From: Trema orientale
Taxonomy: Eukaryota; Streptophyta; Magnoliopsida; Rosales; Cannabaceae
Direction of reading: 5' to 3'
Assembly (NCBI GenBank): GCA_002914845.1
Contig: JXTC01000001.1
Coordinates: forward strand, 1,001,267 to 1,065,266
DNA: 64,000 bases
Shown: positions 11,901 to 21,939 of the stretch, piece by piece
Numbering within the stretch: the first letter of the stretch is position 1
Layout of the letters: each line of letters starts with the position of its first letter
The notes under the pieces: generated by a model
Databases searched by the model: none
The model's input: only the letters and a program-made list of their open reading frames with translations
What the model was told of the DNA's origin: nothing
Made by a program: the position numbers and the translations under genes

Positions 11901-13218
11901 AGAAGCTTTCGAGATAATAATAATAGATAAATTGGAACTATCAAAAAAAAAAAAGGAAAAGTAATATTGTAAACATGGATGAACGTGGAAACAGACATAT
12001 TAAAAAAATAAATAAATAAACACCACATTTGGACACTTACACATCCTTGTGAAGCTTACAAATCCCGAATAAGCAAGAAAAGAGAACGCAGGCAAAAGAA
12101 ACATAGGCAAAACTCGAAATGCTCTCATCTTCCAATCCAAATCCGGTGTTCGTGTTGTTATAATAGCATAACTGACTGCAATAACCTGAAAATTAAACAA
12201 CTCTAAGCTCATTGTAGAAAGAAAAAAATAACTAGTGAAAAGACGGACACATGCTTAATAAACATCAGATCAACAGAACTGCAGTGACATTCATTACACT
12301 TCGAAAAACTAGTGTTTGAGATAATTTCGGCTACAACTAGTGTTTGGTAAACATGCTTTGTGTTGGATTATTTCATAATATGTGCCTAAGCAAACTATTT
12401 AGTAAGAGGTTTTAGAAGTGATTGACACATAATCCAATCAGTTTGAAAAACTGTTTTCAGAAAGCTAAGGGCGTGTTTGGTACAGGATTCGAATCCTATT
12501 ATTCAAATCCAGAAACAACTTTCATGTAGAAAGTTGGAAAGGTTTTATCTTTCCAACTTTCTATGGAAAAGTTATTTCTGGATTTGAAGAATAGGATTTG
12601 AATCTTGTACCAAACGCGTCCTAAAAGTCGCTTCCAGCTTAATGAGAATCAGAAATTTATGAAACAACACAGCAATACCAACTGGCCTTTAGATTCAGTA
12701 GACCTTTTATCTCGCATAAAGAGGACATGGTATTTCCACACATAAAACATGATAAATACATTTGGTAAAGAAAGCATCAAGCTATGCATTTTGGTAATTA
12801 GACCTTAATTCACTAAGGTACACATTGGTAGGAGCAAAAAGAAGTTGGAAAAAGAGGAAATGTCATGTCAAATTGATGACATAACCAACACACTTCTAAA
12901 ACTCCCATAATAATCACAGAAAGAAACAAATAAAAAAGAAAAGGGTACCTCAAAAATGACAGAAAATACGATAAAATGCCTAATCATACGCCTCCAGGTT
13001 AGAGACCTCTTCTTCATTCTGGCAAGGACGGTAGCTTCTTCCTTAGAAATATACTGAAGGCGCTTCTCGAAGTCATCACCATGTATTCTAAAGATCCCAT
13101 TCCAAATTCTGGAAAAAATCCCCTTACGCTTCTTCTTCGCAACCCCAGTCGAAGTAGTAGTACCAGTATTACCCGTATCTTTCGTCTCACCATCTCCAAC
13201 TCCTTTCTCTTCTGCCAT
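8956..13218 (-). CDS. LNP: Lunapark-type ER junction protein
   Basis: Membrane protein that stabilises three-way junctions of the endoplasmic reticulum and in Arabidopsis works with the RHD3 GTPase. Exons: 12949-13218, 12041-12185, 10879-10988, 9329-9752, 8956-9224, all GT-AG, giving 405 aa and a TGA stop. Two membrane segments lie near residues 79-100 and 115-135; a charged coiled-coil stretch follows at about 140-175 (ERLRAERQAKIDELKEK). The C-terminal Lunapark zinc ribbon has Cys at about 309, 312, 331 and 334 (CGNC then CPHC). The start ATG begins MAEEKG, ahead of the conserved basic region KKKRKGIFSRIWNGIFR. A leader intron (donor after 13544, acceptor near 13221) is possible but its acceptor is poor. 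Intron 3 holds a duplicated exon edge and a hAT element. Confidence 0.95.
9823..10203. mobile_element. Non-autonomous hAT element in LNP intron 3
   Basis: The 381-base element has inverted ends CAACGATGGAGCCA and, reversed, CAGTGATGGAGCCA (12 of 14 match). It is flanked by a perfect 8-base target duplication ATGATGTA at 9815-9822 and 10204-10211. Ends starting CA..G and 8-base duplications are typical of hAT transposons. The interior is AT-rich with no coding capacity. It lies inside one copy of a tandemly duplicated stretch, so the duplication is probably older. Confidence 0.85.
10252..10400 (-). pseudogene. Duplicated 5' edge of LNP exon 4 inside the upstream intron
   Basis: The stretch GCAGCAGCTGCTTTTGCTGC and following bases match the start of real exon 4 (9710-9752) and its upstream intron. 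The copy runs on through words shared with 9811-9822 and 10204-10251 (AAATATGATGTA, CATGGAAAGCATGGCTATAAGAG). In the real exon the acceptor reads TGTGCAG before AGATATG; in the copy the same place reads CTGCTG, so the acceptor AG is lost. The result is a decayed partial exon lying between exons 3 and 4. It is not needed for the full-length frame. Confidence 0.75.
12469..12621. mobile_element. Tourist/Harbinger-like MITE, 153 bp, in LNP intron 1
   Basis: The ends GGGCGTGTTTGGTACA and, reversed, GGACGCGTTTGGTACA are near-perfect inverted repeats, and nearly the whole element is palindromic, with arms meeting at about 12545. A TAA flanks both sides (12466-12468, 12622-12624), the 3-base duplication expected of PIF/Harbinger insertions. 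It would fold into one long hairpin in the primary transcript. Confidence 0.85.
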
Positions 13219-13624
13219 TTCTGTCTAGCTTTTTTTTTTTTTCAATAAAGAAAAGAAAAAAATCCCAACTCATAATCAGCAAGAAAAGAACCATAAGCTA
13301 AAGCTCCACCCCATACAAAGACTGATTAAAAAAATATCTCAGCTAATTAAGCAATAGTAAACAAAACCATAAGACAATCAACAGCATTATATCCAAAATT
13401 CTAAAATCCCCCTCGACACCCCCACCCCCCCACAAAAAAAAAAAAAAAAAAAACCAAATAGTAAAAAAACCAAAAAAAAAGGAAAAAACAAATCCAAAAA
13501 AAAATAAATAAAAAAAAGGAAAGAAAAAAAAAAAAGCAATTACCTTGATAGGAAAGTGATAATAATCGATCTGAGAAGATGGAAATGAATGTTATTAAAT
13601 GTTGTTCCTGTTGTATCGGATCTC

Positions 13625-13656
<32 letters not shown>

Positions 13657-13772
13657 GGAGAGAGAGCGTAATGATGAGAATCGGAAAGTGAGTGCGTAGG
13701 AGCAACGCTATGTGAGTATGATGATGATGATGATGATGATGAAGAAGAAGACGACGAAGAAGAAGAAGAAGG
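13625..13772. repeat. Microsatellites upstream of LNP
   Basis: A (GA)12 run at 13625-13649 is followed by (ATG)n at about 13717-13741 and then GAA/GAC triplets to 13772. On the LNP strand these read as CT- and CTT-rich tracts in the probable leader or core promoter, a common composition for plant 5' untranslated regions. Confidence 0.8.
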
Positions 13773-14171
13773 AGAAAACTGGACAAGGGTTTGTGGAGTG
13801 GATGATTTGATTGGATTGATGGAATTGGAAATTGGAAAAGCTTTTTTTTTTTATGAAATAATAATAAATTTATATATTTTAGAGGGTTTCTTCGTTTTTA
13901 ATAAAGAGAGACTCCACACGCACCACACGCTGCGACGCTGTTTGAATTACAATAACACACGACCTTCACCGGCCCCAACCGCTCTCCCTGACTTTACCCT
14001 TATAATTCACAATTTATGGGAAGTAAATGTGTTTATCAACTCCTTTCGGGAAAAAAAAAAAAAAAAAAAATCTGGTTTATCAACACTAAAAAATATATAT
14101 ATACTTTTTAGGGAAAAAAATGTGTGTATGTATATTTTTTAGGTAAAACAAATCTGCTGTTATTAAAAATA

Positions 14172-14520
14172 GGGATATTATCACTTCTATACATGTATTT
14201 TGACGACAGTTTGTTCGGTTTATACGTTGTGTTTTAGTTATTATCAACATTGACCTAATATTTATTACAAATTTATACAATGACATTAACTTAGAGTAGT
14301 TAATTTATCAATATGATTTAATAAAATTATTCTCTGATCAGTTTTGATATGATTTATTTTCAATTTTTAATCGACAACTTGGTAAATTAACTGTTCGAAA
14401 TTAGTCAAGATATAAATTTGAAATAGATTTCAAATCTAAAGGTCAATTTGATAATAACCAAAACATAAAATATAAACCGAACAAAGTGTCAAAATACAGA
14501 ATATAAAAATGATACTATTA
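14172..14520. mobile_element. Inverted-repeat element, family B copy 1
   Basis: The left 80 bases (GGGATATTATCACTTCTATA ... GTTATTATCAACATTGACC) match the reverse complement of the right 80 bases, including TTTGTTCGGTTTATA and GTTATTATCAA. Related copies lie at about 27065-27775 and 48402-49348. No coding capacity is visible and the target duplication is unclear, so the superfamily is unknown. Confidence 0.65.
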
Positions 14521-14992
14521 TTATAAATCATGAAAATATTTTATGATAACAGATTCAATTGAAGGAGAAGATTCCCCTAATAAGCTTATTTCACACTCTA
14601 AGGCAAACCTAGCTACAATAGTACAATTTTATGAGCCTTATACATGCTAAACATATCGTTAACTATAATATCTTAAAAAAAAAAAAAAAACTAAACACAT
14701 CAAATAACATGTCACTAAACTCAAAATGGCAGATTAGGCTAAATTAAGCGCTTATAGTTTTGTCAATACGTCCGACTCTAGAAATTGGAGATATAGGCCA
14801 ATATCCTTTGCTTCCGAATTCTTTGGTGATAAATAGCCCCTTCATCTTTTTTGACAAATTTTCTGTGACTTTGCCTTTTGCATTACAAATTACGGCACCA
14901 ATCCCGACTAAACATGTATGCATATTGTTGGCAGCATCCACATCTATATTGAAAGCAGCTACTTGAAGGGGAGACCGTTTTGTCTTTCTCAT
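14515..14992 (-). pseudogene. Degenerate RNase H-like fragment (copy 1)
   Basis: The minus-strand frame reads FNIDVDAANNMHTCLVGIGA, the start of an RNase H-type domain as found at the C-terminus of plant non-LTR retrotransposons and in stand-alone plant relatives. After about 60 residues the frame leaves the family and meets stops. DNA similarity to copy 2 continues down to about 14515 (for example AAGGCAAACCTAGCTA), so this is a decayed copy of the same unit. It has no catalytic set and is presumably dead. Confidence 0.65.
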
Positions 14993-15217
14993 TCATGGTT
15001 CTAAAATACTATCCTTATTATGAACATCTACCTTCACTCTTTTAAATTTCTCTAAATATCTTTTCAATCCAACGAACAAAAGTTCTTATAGTTGTTCTAT
15101 AATAATAATAGCTATAATTGCCGTAAATACTTTTCTAGTTTGGCTACACTGCATTTATATGGCCTATTAATTAAAAAAATGGTAGATGTAAATTATATTA
15201 TATTATAGGCATTCTCG

Positions 15218-15447
15218 AGTAGGTATTTTTTTTACTTATCTATAAGTATTTTTTTTAGCTGTTGAATCATTATCTGACGGCTACAATGATTTGAATAGTT
15301 GAAAAAAGAAACAATAATATTATTTAATAATCTTTCTTTCTTTACTTTTTACTATAAAAAGACGTGTATAAAAAATTTTAATTAAACAAAATAATATTTA
15401 TAATAATTTAAAAAAAAAAAAAAAGAAGAAGAAGACAATTACCTACT
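15218..15447. mobile_element. Small TIR element, family D copy 1
   Basis: The ends AGTAGGTA and TACCTACT are inverted. Inside is ACTTATCTATAAGTATTTTT followed by TTAGCTGTTGAATCATTATC, which recurs in altered form at 31111-31420. The shared ends and core suggest a MITE of about 230 bases. I could not find a target duplication. Confidence 0.5.
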
Positions 15448-15801
15448 AGAGTGGTGCCCATATATATATGGGCCATTTTATTGATTTTAGAAAATATTAA
15501 TTAGGTTTTCAACAAGAACTCTAAAATTATGACACATATCATTTTCATTTATTTGTCTAACAAAATAATGATTTTAGTAGTTTAAGAAATAAAGTTGAAA
15601 CTCTCAATAATTGAGGGACATATTGAGGCATTACACATAATTCATGGGATAAACATTAAATAAACCGTTTTGTTAATTATTTGACAACTTCTTTATGCAA
15701 AACTGTTCCTTTATATTATATGTTAATATAGCAATTACGTACTAGTACATTATGTTACATCCAACAACTATTTTTTTTTTTTTATCAAAACGAATCCGTT
15801 A

Positions 15802-16260
15802 TTATAAATTAGTAGAATCTTTTACAATAACAGACTCTATTGGAAGAGGATATTCTTCCAACCAAATAAGCTCATCTTCTACTCCTAAGGCGAACCTAGC
15901 TAAACCATGTGCAGCTTTGTTAGCTTCACGAAACACATGTTTAACTGTGACACCATGAAAAAAAGAAAATAAGCTAAACACATCCAACAGTAGGTCATCA
16001 AACTCAGAATGGCAAATTGAGCCATTATTAAGAGCTTGTAATACTGTCAATGCATCCGACTCCAGAAACTGGAGATTTAGACCAACATCCCTAGCCCATA
16101 GGAGAGAGATCGTCAGGGCTTTCGCTTCGGCATTCTTTGCTGATAATGTGCTAGTTACTTTTTTCGCCAGTGTTGCCATAACTTCGCCTTTTGTATTGCG
16201 AATAATAGTACCAATACCCCCTGAACATGATTGAGCATTGATGGCCGCATCCACATTCAT
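15802..16260 (-). CDS. RNase H-type domain protein (copy 2), probably a transposon remnant
   Basis: An intact 152-codon frame matches the plant RNase H-like domain (RVT_3 type). The expected acidic residues are in place: Asp in MNVDAA near the start, Glu in NAEAKAL at about 46, Asp in LESDAL at about 65, and the late motif REANKAAHGLARFA. The frame is open upstream to 16305 and reads NWSPPSDSCFK before the first Met, the usual lead-in to this domain, so the ATG is arbitrary and the true protein would have been longer. No reverse transcriptase lies upstream. I read it as a stranded domain or the last exon of a small gene; expression is unknown. Confidence 0.6.
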   Translation of the reverse strand: MNVDAAINAQSCSGGIGTIIRNTKGEVMATLAKKVTSTLSAKNAEAKALTISLLWARDVGLNLQFLESDALTVLQALNNGSICHSEFDDLLLDVFSLFSFFHGVTVKHVFREANKAAHGLARFALGVEDELIWLEEYPLPIESVIVKDSTNL

Positions 16261-16399
16261 CTTGAAGCAACTATCTGAGGGGGGAGACCAATTGGTCTCC
16301 CTCCGTCATAGTTCTAAAGGACCATTTATATTATGACCACTAGCAAAAGGATCAGAAAATCTAAATTCTCACAAAATAAGGGCGGATACTGTGATAAAA

Positions 16400-19100
16400 A
16401 TATTTCAAAACAAAAGTTTATAAGGCCAAATAGTAAAACAAGGAAATACCATTATTTCGGTAGTCGACTTCGACCTCTATTATCATACCATGGGTGTTAC
16501 AGATAGCCTCATAAAGTAATGGGATTTGTCATATTTAAAACCTCATTAGGGACATAGAAGACTATAACGCTTGAAGGAAATATAATTTAGAATTGCTAAA
16601 ATAATCAGCATAAAAGACAGAGGATAAATAATATCCTTCGTTAATCCAAATTGGTCAATCATATGAGCTATAGAATGAGGAAGTATGTATTGTAAATTCG
16701 AAGCAAAGAAAGAGACAAGAATAGATTAAAGGATGAAAGATACATTATGGGAGCAAAAATAAAAGAAAGTATTCAGCACTATAATTGTTATAGTGCCACC
16801 AGAATTGAAATTAAAGAATTTTTTGCAGAAAAATTAGAGGATATTGGAACCATCAGACAATATCCTCTGCCATTAGTTAATACTCACTTTGGAGCCAATA
16901 GAATTTGCATAAAGTTAAAATTGAAAGTCTCATCATGGGAAGATATAACAGTCCCAACGTGGGGAGATATAAAAGTCCCATCATGAGGAGATAATAACAT
17001 CCCAATATGGAGAGACGAGATCCATCATGATGCTTTCTTTCTTTTTTTTTTTTTTTTTGGAGTGAATATTCACCATGATTCTTAGTAAGATAATACTTTG
17101 TGAAGGAACAAAACAAGATAATGAATTATGTCAATTAAAGTTATACCAAAACTCACCAACATATAAAGATGTGCTTTTATCTCTTGAATTTTCTATTTTG
17201 TTAATTATTTTGTTTATACGAAAATCCAAAGGGATTTAAGCAAATCTCAGGTTAGCATTAACTAAAAAACTACAAACGACAAATTAAAATAACAAAATAC
17301 ATAAATCCATGCCAAATAATCCTATTAAAAACGGTTAAAATAAGATAAATCTAAAAAACAGAAACTAAAAACCATGATCAGAAGTCTGGTAGATTCGATC
17401 TAATTGAATCATAAACAAAAAACATATATACATACTTTTTTACCAGGGAAAAGAATAGATAGAAACATCTCCTCTCTTTGTTTAGTTAGGTATGGTACCA
17501 GTTTCATTTTGACAAACTCAATATCACTGAAGAAGTGGTGCCTCAAAATCATAATGACTTGCCGCATTCACTAGTTTCCTTGTTGGATCTTCACTTTTCT
17601 CAAGTTTTCCTTAATTTCAAGTTTTTCATATTGTGAAACAAGGAAAAGAACAGAGGGAATAAGGTAACCGTGCTGTATTTAAACTACAACATGTACAGAG
17701 AATATATGCCTTTTATTTTTTATTTGGAAAAGAAAAGGAAAAAAAGAACTGCTATTTTATTTCTTGTATAAATTTTTGAACTTCCACTCTGATGGATAGA
17801 ATCTCTGGCAAATAGCATCGTCTTGTATAGAAGCTTAGATGCTAAAATTGATGGTGTAGACCAGATAACAAATGGTACGTATGGAGTTTGTACGAGAAAA
17901 TTTGGCTGATTTTAAAGGAAGGTGAGGTAGCGACGGCAATGATAAGAGAGAAGAGTTGGTATCTGTTGTTTCGATTCTTGTTTTTTGTAGTACATCCAAC
18001 AACTATTTAAACCAAATACAGAAGTGTTTGTAATTTCCGACGGACTTCACGTGATACAATAATCACAATCAGCTTCTAGAGCAATATTGTAATATTATTC
18101 GCCCATCTTTATAAAGAAAAATAAGAAAAATATCAATGATGCTATCTATCAATACGATATTGTTGTTCGCATTTTCCAATTTCCCACTCTCTGCGTAAAA
18201 GAATAAAAACCCAGTAAAAGAATAACAAACAACTAACTCTATTTATCTATTCAAGCAAAAAACTAACTCTATTTATCTATTATTCTCCTTAAAAAAAATT
18301 AATGACATTAATAACCCTGAATTATATCTGTAATACAACTTTACCCATGAATTTTCAACTTATAAATACTTCTTGAATTATGTAATTACTACAACAATGA
18401 TTAGAATGTCATAGACATTTAAATATTTAGAAATAAGTTATTATAAAGTACACGGTTTGATAATTATGGTCAAAAATAAAATTCTGAATTTTTAACTTAC
18501 ACAGTAAACTACAAAGAGTTATGCAGTTATTGCAGTAATGAACATTTTTTTTCCATAAACTATTAAATTTTTAACAGAAATGAATAGTTTAGTAATTATT
18601 GCTAAAACTGAGATTCTGACTCATAGAAGTAAATAATGTCCAATTATACGTTTTGTCTATGATTATTTTTTATTAAAAAACTAACAATTTGTGACAAATG
18701 AGTCATTGTTATAACAATTGCATAATTCAAGAATAAAAAATATGTAAATTGAAAATTCGAGGAGCAAAATGATACAATAAGTATAATTTAGGACATTACT
18801 ATTTAACCGGGAAAAAACAAAAAACCGACTCTGCAATCTCCATTATTCTCATCTCACGCGCCGCTTCAAAGCCTCCTCGTGCCAATTCCTTTTAGCCGGC
18901 CCGTGTTCATAGATTCCGCGTATTTGAGGTGTCGGTTCAGAAAGTGTATATTTCAACTCTTTTGAATAATAAGAATAATAATTTTGCCCAAAAAAGAATA
19001 AAAATAATACTAATTTTCCCTCCAAAAAAATGATAATTATTAATTACACACAGTCTTTACGTATACATGAAGTTTAGTCGTGCAAAGAAATAAAAATTAA
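16400..19100. other. Intergenic region without recognisable genes
   Basis: AT-rich sequence with no frame that resembles a known protein. It contains the tandem repeat at 16931-17030. A less AT-rich patch at about 18830-18950 (CTCACGCGCCGCTTC, TTTAGCCGGCCCGTG) looks like a promoter or an old exon, but no gene starts from it on either strand. Confidence 0.5.
16931..17030. repeat. Tandem repeat, about 24 bp x 4
   Basis: The unit ATCATGGGGAGATATAAAAG plus TCCC occurs about four times with point changes (GGGAAGATATAACAGTCCC, GGGGAGATATAAAAGTCCC, GAGGAGATAATAACATCCC, then a worn copy). It gives a short open frame on both strands but no recognisable protein. Confidence 0.75.
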
Positions 19101-21939
19101 TGAATTTCCAATATATTCAGATATTTTTCCTTTTTTCTCTCAAATTTTTTTTTTCCCTTCTCTCGGAAAAGTTAAAAAGAAAATAAAAATAAAAGGAAAA
19201 AGGAGTATCCATTGTGTTTGTTGAAAAATTGGAAAGAAAAGAAATGAAAGTACTTTTTTACCCTTTACCTAGAGGAGGAGGAAAAGAAAAGAATATGAAC
19301 CTTTCTTGAGGAGCAAAACATTTCCATTTTGCTTTTCACCTCAAAATTCCTCTTGCTTGCGGGAGATTCAAATAGATCTGAGAGAAACTTCCCTTCCCTA
19401 TCTTTTGCCTTTTCTTTCCTACCAAAAGGATTGTAAATTCCCTCACTAGGCAATTTTAGTAATGCTTTAATTAGTTTTTAAACCTGTTCAGTTTGCTTCT
19501 CATAGGCCAATCTAGAGACCTAGCTTAGATTGTTCAATAAGTAAAAATGTATTATTACCCAACTTCTGTTGTTTACAACTATCCAAGAATGAAAAATCTA
19601 CATTAAAAAAATTCAAATTGCCGGGAAAATCTTCCTCGATTCAATTTCACCAAAGTTGAAAAACAGAATCCAAGAATTCTCCTATCATTTCTCATGCAAG
19701 TCTTCTCCAATTCTGTAGAGATGACTTCTTGATTTCCAATTCTTCTACGAAAAGCATTCAGAAGACAGTGGCTAACCATTTCTTTGACCTGCAAAGTAGA
19801 GTATACACTACATATTTGTCTGCATATCCTCACGGTGAACACAGGACAATACCGGAAGTTATCTGCTTGTTGCAAGGAAGCAAGTGAGACTCTGTTAGCT
19901 TTCGACCATAAACTTCTGCAAACAATAATACCACATCCAGAAGAAATATTCTTTTAAATGACAACGTGTGTTGGGTTCTATCTCTGGTGTCATAGAAGTC
20001 CAATAATATGAAACACAATTACAACTGGCACTCTGTGGTGCAGTAGACAATACAACCAAGAGGCGAAATATACACCACAGATAGAGAGTGTGGGGGAGAT
20101 CCTGGCCAGCAGTAGAGGAAAACACCTTAGGTTAACGGAGATTACAATATCAACACCAAAGAGTAGAATGTGAAGGGACAATGCAAGCAAGCAACAGTGA
20201 ATGTTATGCAGCAGACTAACAATACCAAGTTGCCCAAGTCCAGCCAGCCAGGAATTACTCTCAAGATGGACAGTTTCTTTTTTAAGTATAGAAGTTTCTT
20301 GAGAAAAACACGGAAATTGGCCGTTCTCTAAGGGTGACAATCACTAAGTTCTGAAAACAGTTAAGTATATTAACTTTCTTGAACGTAGATTATTATTTTC
20401 TCGAAATCATATATTTCTGACTAGGGAAACACCTTTGTCATTGAAAACTACTTGTATCTGAAGAGATTTTTTTTAATTTTTGTTCTGGGGTGGGAAGAGA
20501 AATGGCTCCTTATTGAACAGAAACCTTAATAAGAACTTACCCTAATGGAAACGACTACTTTGGCAAAATAACTAAGTAAATGTGAAGCAACTAGAGAAGA
20601 AAGTGTCATCGATCGAGTTAGAAGAATAATCTTATAGTTTCTGCTGATGATTATTTTTAAAAAATGACTTGATGTAAATATACATCAATTATTCACCAGT
20701 CCCCCAAATATAGTAAACGTCTAGCAATCAAATAAATTAGTCCACTTTCAGTTTTTCATGCTGTGAACCTCAAGTAAAAGTCAGATATCAACAAAACAGT
20801 AACCAGTTGGGAGTTCTGGAATAAAACAAACCTGAACAACTATAAGGACAGCCTTCCACAACCAGCTGACTGACTGACCCCTTCATAGTCGATTCATTAG
20901 GGTCGGGGATGGTGTCAGAGAATTGAGATTTCCTTGCTAATCCTCCTTTTGGCCTCTGAGATTGTTGTTTGCCCAGTCCAATTGAAAATTATCCATCAAT
21001 ATCCGGACATCATCACACAGAGACGACCTAGATTTTAAGATCCTTGTGTCAATCAGCACTTCACAAGTACATAGTGAAAAGATACGACTTAGATGAGACA
21101 TGGTCAACTCTATTCGAGCCCCCACGTTAAGGAGGATGAGCTGGAAGGAGCAGGGTAATATTAGCCCATCTGCCAAATATATTGCAAGATTTTGCATTTT
21201 ACTGTCAGTACATAAACTAAAAGCATATTCCGGAGATAAATTAATTTACACTAAATTAACTTTCACATCAAGCGTGCACTAACAAGATATTTTGGTTACT
21301 ACGGTCATACCACCCTAAGGAAAACTCTGGAGAAAACAGTCTCAAAACAGTGGTTTCATTATCCTCATTTGATAAGGGGCATTGGTGGTCAATGTGGCTA
21401 CTAGACCACTAATGTTGGTTCACTATTTAACTCTTTCTTTTCAAACATAATAAGCAAGACCACATAATTTATATGCAATATGTAGATAAGCATGCTACAA
21501 CAATCAAAACAAAACCAATCTACATTTTGAAAGACTACCAAATTCAACATATTACCTAAGAACATGACATAATTGCTCCTAAGAGTTAGACAAGAACATG
21601 ACATAATTGCTTCTAAGAGTTAGACGATGAAAACCCTAAGGTCAGCCAAAAATTATATCCGACAATCCAAGTATATAATAAAACTAGAATTGCATAAGAT
21701 GCTTCCATTCCCAGTTTCGAAATACAAATTAGGTGTTGTATCAGAAACCAGCAAATGGAGTACATAGAAAGGTACGTGCATACCTCTTGGAAAGTCAATA
21801 AAGATTCCTAGGAGTGTAGGACAAAATGCATCAGTAGAAGGGATTCCCTCAAATTTGGAGACAAGAAATATGGCTTGCAACTCATAATGACCTTATATCT
21901 AGAAGTATATTTCCAATCTTCTTTCTATTCAGGAGAAAC
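19100..21939. other. Region 3' of the PPR gene; no gene recognised
   Basis: It has several short minus-strand frames (for example 19603-19875 and 20937-21197) with no similarity I recognise and no matching splice sites. Composition is closer to transcribed DNA than the flanks, so it may be a long PPR 3' untranslated region or a decayed gene. A 39-base tandem duplication (AACATGACATAATTGC ... AGAGTTAGAC) lies at 21554-21627. Confidence 0.4.
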
